Under the pieces are notes generated by a model. That model worked only from the letters and a program-made list of their open reading frames with translations, was not told where the DNA came from and made no database searches. From Paraburkholderia sp. BL25I1N1 (GTDB lineage: Bacteria > Pseudomonadota > Gammaproteobacteria > Burkholderiales > Burkholderiaceae), in assembly GCF_003002025.1 (NCBI RefSeq), contig NZ_PVZB01000027.1:1-64000 (forward strand): a stretch of 64,000 nucleotides of DNA. Direction: 5' to 3'. The translations under genes were made by a program, and so were the position numbers. Shown here piece after piece: positions 17,309 to 26,242 of the stretch. How positions within the stretch are numbered: position 1 is the stretch's first letter; every line of letters begins with the position of its first letter.

Positions 17309-18292
17309 ATGTCCAGTGTCGAGCCACCTTCGATTGCGCGGTTGTCGACGCAAGATGTGCCACGAGTGCAGCGGCTCGACTATTGGGCCGACGTTCTGGC
17401 CTCTGCCCTCGTGCCGATGGCGATCCGTTGCCAGTTGCCACGCCAGTTCGAGGCGAACCTGTTGAGCGCCCCACTCGGCAGGATTACGGTAACCGCTATT
17501 TGTGGATCGGCACACGATGCCCTGACCACGCAACGCCAGATTGCGCGGAGTCGAGGCCGTTCGTTTCACCTGGTTATGAGCCGTAACCTCGCGTGGACAA
17601 TGACGCACCGCGGTCAGGCGCGGATTCTGCCTGGCGAGTTGGTACTTGTTGATTCGCAACTTGAGTTCGAGATGAATTGCCCGGACACCTATGACTTCCT
17701 GAATTTGACGCTCCCGCCAGAATGGCTGGCCAGTTGGGGCTCGAACGTGGAAGGACTGACGGGCCGGGTAATTTCAGCAGACTCTGGATGGGGCCGGGTG
17801 CTGTCAAGCTATGTAAGCCAACTCTCGCCGGAGTTTGCCCTGCGCGCGCCGCTGGCTGAATCCGTTCTCGCCGATCAGCTCGGTGCATTGCTTGCGCTTA
17901 CGGCCCACGAGCGTTCGGGCGAATCGCTCAAGGCATCGCCTGCGGAGCGGTCACTGCTTGAACGGATTCACGAGTGCATCATGCAGCGTCGTACTGAGTC
18001 GCAGTTGACTGCAAGCGACATTGCTGCAGCGTTGAATGTGTCGCGTCGCACTTTGCACAGGGTTCTGGCAGCCGGCAGCGAGACGTTCGGTCAACAGTTG
18101 CTGAAAGCCAGGACGGAAGCGGCCGTGCGTATGCTCCAGTCACGGGCATTTGACCACGTAACGACCGCGGAGATCGGCCGGCGCGCCGGATTCTCGGATG
18201 CGTCGCATTTCGTCCGCGTGATTCGCCAGAGGACCGGCCGGACTCCCCGCCAGCTTCGCCAAGGCCGAAAGGTCGCCGAAGGCGCAGGCTAG
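17309..18292 (+). CDS. AraC-family transcriptional regulator
   Basis: 327 residues: an N-terminal AraC_binding_2-type sensing domain (DYWADVLASALVPMAIRCQ onward) and a C-terminal double helix-turn-helix, with LTASDIAAALNVSRRTLHRVL as the first and the classical IGRRAGFSDASHFVRVIRQRTGRTPRQLR as the second. The ATG at 17309-17311 has AAGGAGG eight bases upstream; longer readings upstream have nothing comparable. It ends 14 bp from the 3' end of the convergent cytochrome/oxidase operon, so it need not control that operon. The effector is unknown. Confidence 0.9.
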   Translation: MSSVEPPSIARLSTQDVPRVQRLDYWADVLASALVPMAIRCQLPRQFEANLLSAPLGRITVTAICGSAHDALTTQRQIARSRGRSFHLVMSRNLAWTMTHRGQARILPGELVLVDSQLEFEMNCPDTYDFLNLTLPPEWLASWGSNVEGLTGRVISADSGWGRVLSSYVSQLSPEFALRAPLAESVLADQLGALLALTAHERSGESLKASPAERSLLERIHECIMQRRTESQLTASDIAAALNVSRRTLHRVLAAGSETFGQQLLKARTEAAVRMLQSRAFDHVTTAEIGRRAGFSDASHFVRVIRQRTGRTPRQLRQGRKVAEGAG

Positions 18293-18306
18293 CGCACGCG
18301 GCTTCA

Positions 18307-19104
18307 TCACCGCGTCAGGTTTGCGTAGTACGAAGCGGCAGCGGCGATCTCATCCGGCGTCATATTGCGTGCAATGTTGCGCATCTGCTCCGAGATATCG
18401 TTATGCCGTTCACCCGAAGCGAACGCCTGAAGTTGCACCCGCGTATAGGCCGCCGGCAAGCCGTCGAGCCAGGGGCTGCCCGCCTTGTTGTCGATCCCGC
18501 CGTGGCACGTCGCGCACGCCGGAATATTGCGCAGCGGCGCACCGTGCATGACGATCCCCGGGGCGCCCGCCGCATTGAGGCCCTGTGCCAGCCTCGGCCG
18601 CGGCAGCGAGCCGTAGTAGGCGGCCAGATCGCGCATGTCCGGATCGCTCAGGTTCGCCGCCATCGGCGACATCACCGCGTTCGTGCGCGCGCCGCTCTGG
18701 AAGTCCTGCAACTGCTTGTAGATCGCGATCGCGTACTGACCTGCCAGATTCGGAGAATTCGCCCCGCTCATGCCACGCTCGCCGTGGCACATCGTGCAGC
18801 GCAGCGCGAGGGTGGCGCCGCGTCCGATCGATAGCTGCGTCGCCCCCGCGAGCAATTGGGGGGTCACTTCCACCTTGCTCACCTGCACTTGCGGCGCCAC
18901 CGGCGCCTCGTTGCCGAGCCACCGCTGCGGCACCCCCGCCGCGCTGCAGATCGCATTCCAGAGGCCTTGGAACTGCGCATCGCGCTGCACCGACGGCAGC
19001 CACACGAAACCCACCGCCACACCGAACACGAACACCGCGGCCGTGACGCCGACGCTCGCCCTGAACCAGCGATTGCTCCACGAGAACAGGCGCTCTTCGC
19101 TCAT
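18307..19104 (-). CDS. Dihaem cytochrome c, last gene of the oxidase operon
   Basis: 265 residues with one N-terminal membrane anchor (about 14-35) and two c-type haem sites, CTMCH and CATCH, each with a later Met (MSPMAANL and NMTPDE) as possible axial ligand. The protein faces the periplasm and probably feeds electrons to the CuA centre. The ATG at 19104 overlaps the stop of oxidase subunit I (ATGA), showing translational coupling. The fold is a tandem cytochrome c4/c553 type. Confidence 0.88.
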   Translation of the reverse strand: MSEERLFSWSNRWFRASVGVTAAVFVFGVAVGFVWLPSVQRDAQFQGLWNAICSAAGVPQRWLGNEAPVAPQVQVSKVEVTPQLLAGATQLSIGRGATLALRCTMCHGERGMSGANSPNLAGQYAIAIYKQLQDFQSGARTNAVMSPMAANLSDPDMRDLAAYYGSLPRPRLAQGLNAAGAPGIVMHGAPLRNIPACATCHGGIDNKAGSPWLDGLPAAYTRVQLQAFASGERHNDISEQMRNIARNMTPDEIAAAASYYANLTR

Positions 19105-20723
19105 CGCCGGGCTCCAATCGGAATGACCGGGACGGTGTCGCCTCTTGCCATCAACTGGGCGATCGGATAGCCGTAGTTGAGCACCGTCAGCGCAACCATC
19201 AGCGTAAGCCACAGCGCGAAGCCGTTGAGCGCCACCGGCACCGTACGCGGCTCGTGCACCGCGGTACTGAAGCGGTATTCCTCGGGCGCGGCGGCTTCGC
19301 TGCGATGCCCTTGAATCAGAACGACGAAGAACACGATCGCCGAGAGCACGAGTATGAAGCCGCCGATCGCCGACATCACCACCCAGATCGCCTGCGCCGC
19401 AATCTCCGGATCGGTGTAGTCGTAGTACGCCATGCGGCGCGGCATGCCCAGAATGCCGACCCAGTGCCACGGGAGCGTCAGCACGATCATGCCGATGAAC
19501 CACAGCCACAGCTGCAGGCGCATGAGCCGCCAGTTCGTCATGACGCGGCCCGTGATCTGCGGCCACAAGTCGTAGGCGATCGCGAAGTACATGATGACGA
19601 TCGCGCCCGCGTAGATCAGGTGGAAGTGTCCCGTGATCCACTGCGTGTTGTGGATCGTCAAGTCGAGCTGGTAGCTCATGTTGATGAGGCCGCCCGCGCC
19701 GCCGAAGCCCAGCATCACGAACGAGAGCGCGAGCGCCAGCATCTGCGGGTTGTCCCACGGCAACGCGCGAAGCCAGCCGAACGCGCCCTTGCCGCCTCGC
19801 AAGCGCGCGGCGATCTCCACCGACGCGCAGATCGTGAACACCGTCAGAAGCGTGGGCACTGCCACCAGCGCCGTGAACACCGACTGCAGGAACTTGAAGC
19901 CCGAGCCCACTTGCGGATCGGCGAACAGGTGGTGAATGCCAATCGGCATCGCCACCACGAGAAACAGGATGAACGCAATGCGTCCCATCGTATCGCTGTA
20001 GAGCCGCCCGCCGATCGCGCGCGGCACGATCGTGTAAAACGCGATGTAGGCCGGCATCAGCCAGAAATAGACGATCGCGTGCAGCGTCCACGAGAAGAAC
20101 ACGCGCGCGAGGCCCGCATCGATGGTCGTCTTCCAGCCGAAGGCGACCGGCAGGATCTGGAAGATGATTTCGAGCGCTGCGCCCACGGCGGTCCAACCCC
20201 ACAGATAAGCACCCGCCACGCTCGCGAACATCGGCAGAGGCACTGGCATGCCGGGGTTGTCGCGCTTCCACGCCGCGAGGTTCACCGACATCAGCGCCAC
20301 CCATATCCACGAACCCACCACCACCAGCACTACGCCGAGGTAATAGAACACGTTGCCGATCATCGGCGGATAGAACGTGTAGAGCACCGAGGCCAGACCG
20401 AGCGCGACCGTGATCGAGGCCATGACCGCGCCCGCCGCCACCAGCATGAACCCGGCCCACGCCCAGCGCGCGCCGATGAGCGCGCGCTTGAGGGAAAGCT
20501 CGGTGACCGCATAGCCGAAGCCCATCGCCACGAGCGTCGGGAACACGTAGCCCATCACGGTGCCGTGCTCGGTCACCGAGCGGTAGTAGATTTCGGAGTC
20601 CTGCAGCCACGCGTGCAGCGGGCTGCGCACATACATCTGCCAGGCGCCGAGCAATAGCGCCGCGCCGAAGACGCCGAAAGCCAGTCAGAAATGCGCGAGC
20701 ACGAGTCGCTTGTTATTTAACAC
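19101..20723 (-). CDS. Haem-copper oxidase subunit I (ba3/type-B-like), interrupted by TGA at codon 13
   Basis: Catalytic subunit reducing O2. About 12 membrane helices and all metal ligands are visible: EHGTVMGYVF (low-spin haem His), LHAIVYFWL (CuB His and cross-linked Tyr four residues apart), the His pair in GIHHLF, and ITGHFHLIYAG (haem a3 and low-spin haem His). A GTG at 20723 overlaps the subunit II stop by 11 bp and reads LNKRLVLAHF, then TGA at 20687-20685, then LAFGVFGAALLLGAWQMYV in the same frame. Related proteins, as I recall them, have Trp at the stop position, so one TGG to TGA change explains it. After the stop the frame is open to 19101; possible restarts are a TTG at 20654 and an ATG at 20636. 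Either would lose part of helix 1. Confidence 0.85.
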
Positions 20724-21282
20724 AGCTGAGTCTCCGCGAATTGGCGGTCATCTGCATGAACGCGTTTTTGTCGATGACTTTCACGTGCGCCCACATCCCC
20801 TGGTGGCCCGTGCCGCAATACTCATGGCATGGCATCAGATGGTCGCCCGGCTGCGCAAAGGTGGTCCTGAACGTGGAGATATAGCCGGGCTCGACCATCG
20901 AGTTGATGTTGGTATGGGTAACGAGAAAGCCGTGCACGACGTCCGCGCTCGTTGCGCGAAACGTAATCGGCACGCCGGCGGGCACCAGCAGGCACTGCGG
21001 CGTGAAGGAGTATTGTTGCGCGATGATGCGCACCGTCACCGAACCGTCGGGCCCCACCGCGCTGCCGAGGTTGCTCTCGACGAACTCACCCGACACGTTG
21101 AGCGTCTCGGGGCGAATGGTCTCGACGCGCGAGGGCGGCATCCACGACCAATGCAGGCCGGTGAAGATCACCATCGCGACGGTGCTCGCGACGAGCAGCA
21201 CCGCGAGGATCGCCCAACGCCGCTCGACGGTTTCGGCGACTCTAGCGGATACATGCGGATCGGGAACGATAGGGTTCGACAT
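20713..21282 (-). CDS. Haem-copper oxidase subunit II (CuA)
   Basis: 189 residues with a single N-terminal membrane helix (about 23-45) and a cupredoxin domain carrying the full CuA signature: His in DVVHGFLVT and CHEYCGTGHQGMW (two Cys, His, Met). It accepts electrons from cytochrome c in the periplasm and passes them to subunit I. Its one-helix form is typical of ba3-type oxidases. It overlaps the subunit I start by 11 bp and follows the small subunit gene by 42 bp. Confidence 0.9.
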   Translation of the reverse strand: MSNPIVPDPHVSARVAETVERRWAILAVLLVASTVAMVIFTGLHWSWMPPSRVETIRPETLNVSGEFVESNLGSAVGPDGSVTVRIIAQQYSFTPQCLLVPAGVPITFRATSADVVHGFLVTHTNINSMVEPGYISTFRTTFAQPGDHLMPCHEYCGTGHQGMWAHVKVIDKNAFMQMTANSRRLSCVK

Positions 21283-21324
21283 AGCGCCGTCTGGTTCGAT
21301 GAGGGATTCGCTTGAGTGATTCGC

Positions 21325-21516
21325 TTATTGGATGACGCCGCGCGGCAGGAACACCAGGAAGTAGAACGCGTACCACATGCCAATCACAATGGCCGTCGCG
21401 ATGCCGGCCACCGCGATCGCGCCGCGCGGGCCGCTGCCGACGATCTGCTCGACGCGTTCTGCTTCGTCGTGGTAAGCGGCGTTGCCGTCGTCCGAAGGGA
21501 GGGGGGATTGGATCAT
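21325..21516 (-). CDS. Small membrane subunit of the oxidase operon
   Basis: 63 residues: a polar N-terminus, then one membrane helix (GAIAVAGIATAIVIGMWYAF, about 32-51). It sits between a cytochrome c gene (7 bp) and subunit II on the same strand, as small subunits or assembly factors of ba3-type oxidases do. No motif identifies its exact role. Confidence 0.7.
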   Translation of the reverse strand: MIQSPLPSDDGNAAYHDEAERVEQIVGSGPRGAIAVAGIATAIVIGMWYAFYFLVFLPRGVIQ

Positions 21517-21523
21517 CGCTGCC

Positions 21524-22807
21524 TCAAAAGATCGGCGCCGAGCGCAACTCGTTGACTTCCTTCACGGTCACGGGTGTGCCGTGATTGCCCCATGCCGTGC
21601 GGATGTAGGTCACCACGGCGGCTACTTCTTCGTCCGACAGGGTCTGGGCGAACGGCGGCATGCCGTACGGCATGGGATTCTTGCTGGTGCCCGGCGCATA
21701 GCCGCCGTTCAGGACCATGCGGATCGGATTGACCGACGAGGTCATCTGGATCGACTGGTTGTCGGCGAGCGGCGGGAAATTCGGCAACTTCCCTTGCCCC
21801 TGCGCGGCGTGGCAGATCGCGCACTGGGCATCGTAGATTTTCTTGCCGAGCGGCGTCAGGCGATTCTGTTCCTCGGTCACCGCGACGCTAGGCGGCCTCT
21901 GCTGCGCTTCGCCGGAGCGCGCTGGCAGCGCCTTGAGGTAGACCGCAACCGCGCGCACGTCGTCTTCGGAGAGGTACTGGAAGCTGTCGTAGACGACTTC
22001 GGCCATCGGCCCGTACACCGCGCCGCGCCGCGACACACCCGAGTGCAGCAGGTCGACGATGTCGTCGATGCTCCAGTCGCCGAGCCCGGCTTCCTTGTTC
22101 GAGGTCAGCGACGGCGCATACCAGTTCTGCATGGGAATCAGGCCGCCTTCGAACTGCTTCGAGGGGGAGTTGCCGCCCAGCGCATTGATCGCCGTGTGGC
22201 ACATCGTGCAGTGGCCAAGCCCTTCGACAAGGTAGGCGCCGCGGTTCCATTCGACCGACTGCGTCGGGTCCGGCTGATACTCACCCTCGTGCATATACAG
22301 CGAGCGCCAGCCGCGCAGCAACTGGCGCTGGTTGAACGGGAAGCTCAGTTCGTGCGGGCGGTTCGGCTGATGGATCGGCGGCACCGATTGCAGATATGCG
22401 TAGATCGCATCCGAGTCGGCCCGAGTAATCTTCGTATAGGAGGCAAACGGCATGGCCGGATAGAGCAGCAAGCCGTCGCGCGACTTGCCGGTATGCATCA
22501 TCCGGTAAAACTCGCGGGCACTCCATTTGCCGATGCCCGTGTCCTTGTCCGACGAGATATTGGGCGAGTAGAGCGTGCCGAACGGCGTCTCCATCGGACG
22601 GCCGCCGCCGAACAGCTTACCGGCGGGCATGGTGTGGCAGGCGATGCAATCGCCGGCACGGGCAAGATATTCGCCGCGCGCGATGGTGTCCGCGTGGCTG
22701 TCCGCGAGTGTGCCGGCCTGTGCGGAGGAGACGCCCACCAGCGTCGCGGCGCGAAGCAGCAGCGTGGCAAGTGCGGTGACGGCGGTGGGCTTTCGGAAAC
22801 TGGGCAC
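21524..22807 (-). CDS. Trihaem cytochrome c (alcohol-dehydrogenase cytochrome-subunit type)
   Basis: 427 residues with a signal peptide ending near SSAQAG and three c-type haem sites, CIACH, CTMCH and CAICH. The layout, with YSPNISSDKDTGIGKWS and MPYGMPPFAQTLSDEEVAAVVTYIR, matches the membrane-bound cytochrome subunits of periplasmic alcohol/aldehyde dehydrogenases. I chose the GTG at 22807 with GAGG seven bases upstream; this leaves 13 bp to the preceding gene. No dehydrogenase subunit is adjacent, so here it probably relays electrons from periplasmic donors to the oxidase encoded just downstream. Confidence 0.85.
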   Translation of the reverse strand: MPSFRKPTAVTALATLLLRAATLVGVSSAQAGTLADSHADTIARGEYLARAGDCIACHTMPAGKLFGGGRPMETPFGTLYSPNISSDKDTGIGKWSAREFYRMMHTGKSRDGLLLYPAMPFASYTKITRADSDAIYAYLQSVPPIHQPNRPHELSFPFNQRQLLRGWRSLYMHEGEYQPDPTQSVEWNRGAYLVEGLGHCTMCHTAINALGGNSPSKQFEGGLIPMQNWYAPSLTSNKEAGLGDWSIDDIVDLLHSGVSRRGAVYGPMAEVVYDSFQYLSEDDVRAVAVYLKALPARSGEAQQRPPSVAVTEEQNRLTPLGKKIYDAQCAICHAAQGQGKLPNFPPLADNQSIQMTSSVNPIRMVLNGGYAPGTSKNPMPYGMPPFAQTLSDEEVAAVVTYIRTAWGNHGTPVTVKEVNELRSAPIF

Positions 22808-22820
22808 TTCGCAGCCTCGG

Positions 22821-23540
22821 CTAGTGAGAAACGCTGCCGCAAGCAAGCGGCATCTTCAAGGTGCCCGCAGCGGCGGGTTGCGGATCGGCAGGCGCGGGCT
22901 GCACGGCGAGCCACGCCGCGATCGCAGTGATGTCGCTGTCGCTCAAATGCGTGGCGATCGTGTGCATGCAGTCGGGTGCGACGGTGCGGCGCGTGCCGTA
23001 GCGGAACGCGCCCAACTGCGCGCTGATGTAGTCGGCGTGCAACCCCAGCAGCCCTGGAATCGTCGGCTCCATGCCGTTCAACGCCGCGCCGTGACAACTG
23101 GCGCAGGCGGGCACGCCGCGGGCCGGGTCGCCGTCGCTCACGAGCGCCTTGCCGAGCGCGAGCGCCTGCGCGCCAACGCCCGCGGTGGCAGGCACGGGAT
23201 AAGGCGGACGCTCGGCAGCGAAGTAGTCGGCGATCTGGCGCAAATAGGCGTCGGGCAAATAGGCCAGCAGATAATTCATCGGCGGGTACTTGCGGCGGCC
23301 ATCGCGAAACGCCAGCAACTGGTTGTACAGATAGCCGGCCGGCTTGCCGGCCAGGCGCGGGAAATAGTCGTTGTCGGTGCCTTCACCGTGCGCGCCGTGA
23401 CAGGCCGCGCAGCCCATGACACGGGCCTGCATAGTGTCGGGCGCCGCCTCGGCGCCGGGCCCCGAGACGAGCGTCGGTTCAGCGGACAACGCGCACGCCG
23501 AATAGAGCGCGACGATGAACAATGCAATGCGATTCGTCAC
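22821..23540 (-). CDS. Dihaem cytochrome c (c4-like)
   Basis: 239 residues with a signal peptide ending at ACALSA and two haem sites, CAACHGAHGEG and CASCHGAALNG. I chose the GTG at 23540 because CGAGGA lies just upstream; an in-frame GTG at 23564 would lengthen the protein by eight residues. It is the first gene of the oxidase operon, 143 bp after the receiver-only regulator. Together with the trihaem and the anchored dihaem proteins, this operon encodes seven covalently bound haems c beside the oxidase core. Confidence 0.85.
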   Translation of the reverse strand: MTNRIALFIVALYSACALSAEPTLVSGPGAEAAPDTMQARVMGCAACHGAHGEGTDNDYFPRLAGKPAGYLYNQLLAFRDGRRKYPPMNYLLAYLPDAYLRQIADYFAAERPPYPVPATAGVGAQALALGKALVSDGDPARGVPACASCHGAALNGMEPTIPGLLGLHADYISAQLGAFRYGTRRTVAPDCMHTIATHLSDSDITAIAAWLAVQPAPADPQPAAAGTLKMPLACGSVSH

Positions 23541-23683
23541 CGGTTTCCTCGTACGGATTGCCACAGCCGAAGCGAAGGTGGCCTCGCTGCGTTTGCTTGC
23601 CCGCCTTTCTTCGAGCTTGACCGTCTTTCTTCTAGCGTCGCCCCACTACACTTGCATCGCCCCCACCGCGAGCATTGCACGGC

Positions 23684-24055
23684 CTATGGTTGGCCTAGCG
23701 CGACATTGAGCCAATGAGCCATGGCAGCGGCGTCGACCGGCTTCTCGAGCAAAACCAGCGCGCCGTTCGCCTGAATTTCCGACTGCAGCGAAGCGGTCGG
23801 AAACGCAGTGATGAAGATGATCGGCGGCGCAGTTCCTAGTCCGAGAAGGTAAGTGTGCATGCCGACCCCCGACATGCCGGGCATCCGCACATCCGAAATC
23901 AGGCATGACGTGTCAGCGACGTGGCCGGACTGCAGGAATTCCTCCGCCGACGCAAAAGTGCGCACACTCCAGCCCAGGGAACGCACGAGGCTTGAAGTCG
24001 CCAGACGAACCGCCTCATCGTCATCGACTATCGTAACTATCTGGGACGTATTCAA
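23684..24055 (-). CDS. Stand-alone receiver-domain response regulator (FixJ-like)
   Basis: 123 residues that are only a receiver: DDD at 11-13, phospho-acceptor Asp55 (LISDVRMPGM), Thr in FITAF and Lys in LLEKPVD. There is no output domain and the length ends right after the receiver, so it may act as a phosphate sink or by protein contact. It is closest in style to the receiver of the FixJ-type regulator at 13660. It lies upstream of the cytochrome oxidase operon on the same strand. Confidence 0.85.
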   Translation of the reverse strand: MNTSQIVTIVDDDEAVRLATSSLVRSLGWSVRTFASAEEFLQSGHVADTSCLISDVRMPGMSGVGMHTYLLGLGTAPPIIFITAFPTASLQSEIQANGALVLLEKPVDAAAMAHWLNVALGQP

Positions 24056-25404
24056 GCGGAGGACCCCGGTTTTTCAGAAAACGGGACACAAAAGCGCGAT
24101 CAATCACGAGCACGTCCATTACAGCAAGGGTAGCTCGGAGCAAACCAAACGAGAATCATACGAACGTATAGCGCACCGACAATTTGACCGTTACCCAAAA
24201 AAACAGGCACGCTCACTGATCGATAGGTTTGGTCCGCTCATACTTTAGTGCGGGTGCTCAACCGATCACCCAGATCGCTACGTAATAATCGAGCATCCGA
24301 TCTCATCGTCATGTCCCTAGCTATTGAATGCAGACGCGGCTGAGATCGACTGTCCTTCGATAGACGTTCTTTTTCAGCCATGGCACGAACGTGTACTCGT
24401 CGTATGCGTTGCTGCCGATAAAAATCCAGTTATGCAGAGCGTTCAACATGACGGCATCCTCGAATCAACCCATCCCGGCGTGACTAACCGCGTATGCGAC
24501 CGATGAGATGAGCACAACCAAAGCTGGATCTCTGAACCTAATCGCAACACCGGCTCGATGGCTAACACACTCGTACCACGTAGGACGACGAAGATTACCC
24601 GTGCAAGCGGACATCCATGACAGCGCCCCAAACCTTCCACGATAACGATCAGTCTTGCCACGACGGCAGCAGGCAGCATGGCGTTATCGTTTCCCATGCC
24701 GAACTCCAATGGCACTTCGATCAATGAATACCAGCAAACAAAAATAATCAGGGATGTGACCGGCTTTTCAAAAAACAGTCGCTGCATGCCCGAAGCTAAC
24801 GGACTCAACACACGCTTTGAAAAAAATTGGTCACCATCGGCATCGCCCCACTCGCACCCTATGTCTTGCCCGATCATCAGTTCACCTTCTTCTGAAGTCG
24901 TTTGGCCTTCCCGAAAAGCGGTTTATAAAAATTGAACCGGGCAACCGTACCGGCCATGCAATCAGGTTAGGCAAACGGGGCAGGAAAAACTATTCTACGA
25001 ACGGTTGACATAGTTCCCGCATTGGCGTCGGCGACTCATACGTGGGTATATCCCACGGGCTGGGAGACGCAGTGGAGGGCAACCGACAACCTGCAATCGA
25101 ATAAGGACTCAAGCGCGCTCACAGGTGGGACGAACGGGCAAGCTGGTCGTCGATAGGCATGGCGAAATGGGCATGCTGCGTCATGAGCACAGGTGTGTAT
25201 ATCCTCGGACTACATACGAGAATATAGGTATCTAAAACCATCGCGTGAAATCGCCATCCTCTTGCAGGTTTGCAACCGTCCCGTTACTGGAGTACTTTGG
25301 AAACGCAGCCATTCGTATGCGAGCGTTTTCTGCGCGGACACAGCTTTCGGCTGTTTTCGTCAAGGAAAACAACCGCTGCCAATTCTCTGAAGGATAGCGA
25401 AAGA
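24056..25404. other. Gene-poor stretch with one promoter-like element
   Basis: About 1.35 kb that looks less GC-rich than its surroundings and has no gene I can support. A minus-strand frame at 24443-24877 holds hydrophobic segments and starts about 110 bp after the -10 of promoter-like element copy 2, so it might be an expressed target or a decayed gene. I recognise no family in it. A palindrome-like CATACGAACGTATAG lies near 24165-24179. Confidence 0.4.
24992..25058 (-). promoter_or_regulatory. Promoter-like repeated element, copy 2
   Basis: On the minus strand this reads GGGATATACCCACGTATGAG, a GCCAAT block, then CCGTTCGTAGAAT with TAGAAT (fwd 24992-24997) as possible -10. GTATGAG to the end of CGTTCGTAG is 47 bp, identical to copy 1, and ten bases at the -10 end are identical to copy 1 (CCGTTCGTAG). 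The upstream end adds a GTGGG/CCCAC inverted repeat. It points toward 24877 and, farther on, the receiver/oxidase operon. Confidence 0.45.
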
Positions 25405-25836
25405 ATGCGTTCAAGTGCCTGTCCGAGCGATCCCTGGATGAAGACGATCGGGTTGTTGAAACTGCTATCGGGGCTCGACTCTGAGCGAAACGAGGAGCTC
25501 GCCTCACTTGGCCAAAACGCGTGTCGGCGCGCGCCCTCCTCATGCGTATTAACCAAACGAGTGACATTTGCGGTCAAGGTCATAGAACGACCTGATCCGA
25601 ATACCCTGATGATCGCTTGGTGTGATCCAACATCATGCCACTATGGCGACCAGATCTGGGGGGCATGTGTAGCGAGAAATTCCGGTGTCTGTGCGATAAG
25701 CGGCATGCGTATCAGGCGGGGGGATGCGATATACAGACCAAGAACATCCCGCCTGGTGCACCCGGTCAACGCTGACGCGATGATACTTTTTTCGGTGATC
25801 GACCATGCTGCTTCTTGCTCAACGAGCTTGCCATAG
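25405..25836 (+). CDS. DUF3331 domain protein
   Basis: About 143 residues. The C-terminal half carries the segment I know from Burkholderiaceae DUF3331 proteins: WCDPTSCHYGDQIWGACVAR, then SGVCAISGMRIRRGDAIYRP and PVNADAMIL, with conserved cysteines that could bind metal. The function of the family is unknown. I chose the ATG at 25405, ten bases after AGGA; an open frame extends upstream to 25270 and another Met lies 11 codons inside. It stands alone between the gene-poor stretch and the antiporter gene. Confidence 0.72.
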   Translation: MRSSACPSDPWMKTIGLLKLLSGLDSERNEELASLGQNACRRAPSSCVLTKRVTFAVKVIERPDPNTLMIAWCDPTSCHYGDQIWGACVARNSGVCAISGMRIRRGDAIYRPRTSRLVHPVNADAMILFSVIDHAASCSTSLP

Positions 25837-26242
25837 CCTTTGTCTTGACGGCCGCCCGACACACAGGCGGGTCTTGCCGTCGACCCCACATACGTCGATA
25901 CGCGGCGATTCTGACTGCCATCGGTTAGGCCGCATTTTCGTTTCTCACAACAGCGCTTCAAATTGAGTTCCGTTGGCAGCGCGGGGGACTAAAGGTGGCA
26001 CGTTTTGGGGAAGTGAAACTGCAAAGTCGTGTAAACGTCAAAATCGATGAGCAATTCGAAGGGCGAGCCAGCGCAGAAAATGACGCAGAGAACATGAAGA
26101 TTGCGTCGATCCGAATGTGTAGCAGAGCAGCTCGGTCAGACGGGTTGACAGAGGCGTCGGAGATGCAGTTGACGACGATATGTCAGCCTGGCGACATCGT
26201 TTCGTGAAGCAACACGTGGGGCGGAACCTTGGGGACTGCGTT
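25837..26242. other. Intergenic, no gene supported
   Basis: The gap between DUF3331 and the antiporter. Short frames on both strands have no recognisable product, and no strong inverted repeat was seen. It presumably contains the antiporter promoter. Confidence 0.4.

Noticed and set aside
18307..20610. Continuous minus-strand frame joining an Arg-rich stretch to the dihaem cytochrome c
   Set aside because: Only the part from the ATG at 19104 is a real protein; the upstream part is a shifted-frame reading of oxidase subunit I.
19254..20657. Long plus-strand open frame of 467 codons rich in His and Arg
   Set aside because: It is the antisense of oxidase subunit I, has no domain and shows the composition expected from reading high-GC coding DNA backwards.
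24443..24877. Minus-strand frame of 144 codons with hydrophobic segments
   Set aside because: No family recognised and no convincing ribosome-binding site; kept only as a note in the gene-poor stretch.
25005..25010. TTGACA as a sigma-70 -35 box on the plus strand
   Set aside because: No suitable -10 follows at 16-18 bp, and the hexamer is not conserved in the other copies of the repeated element; the element reads better on the minus strand.
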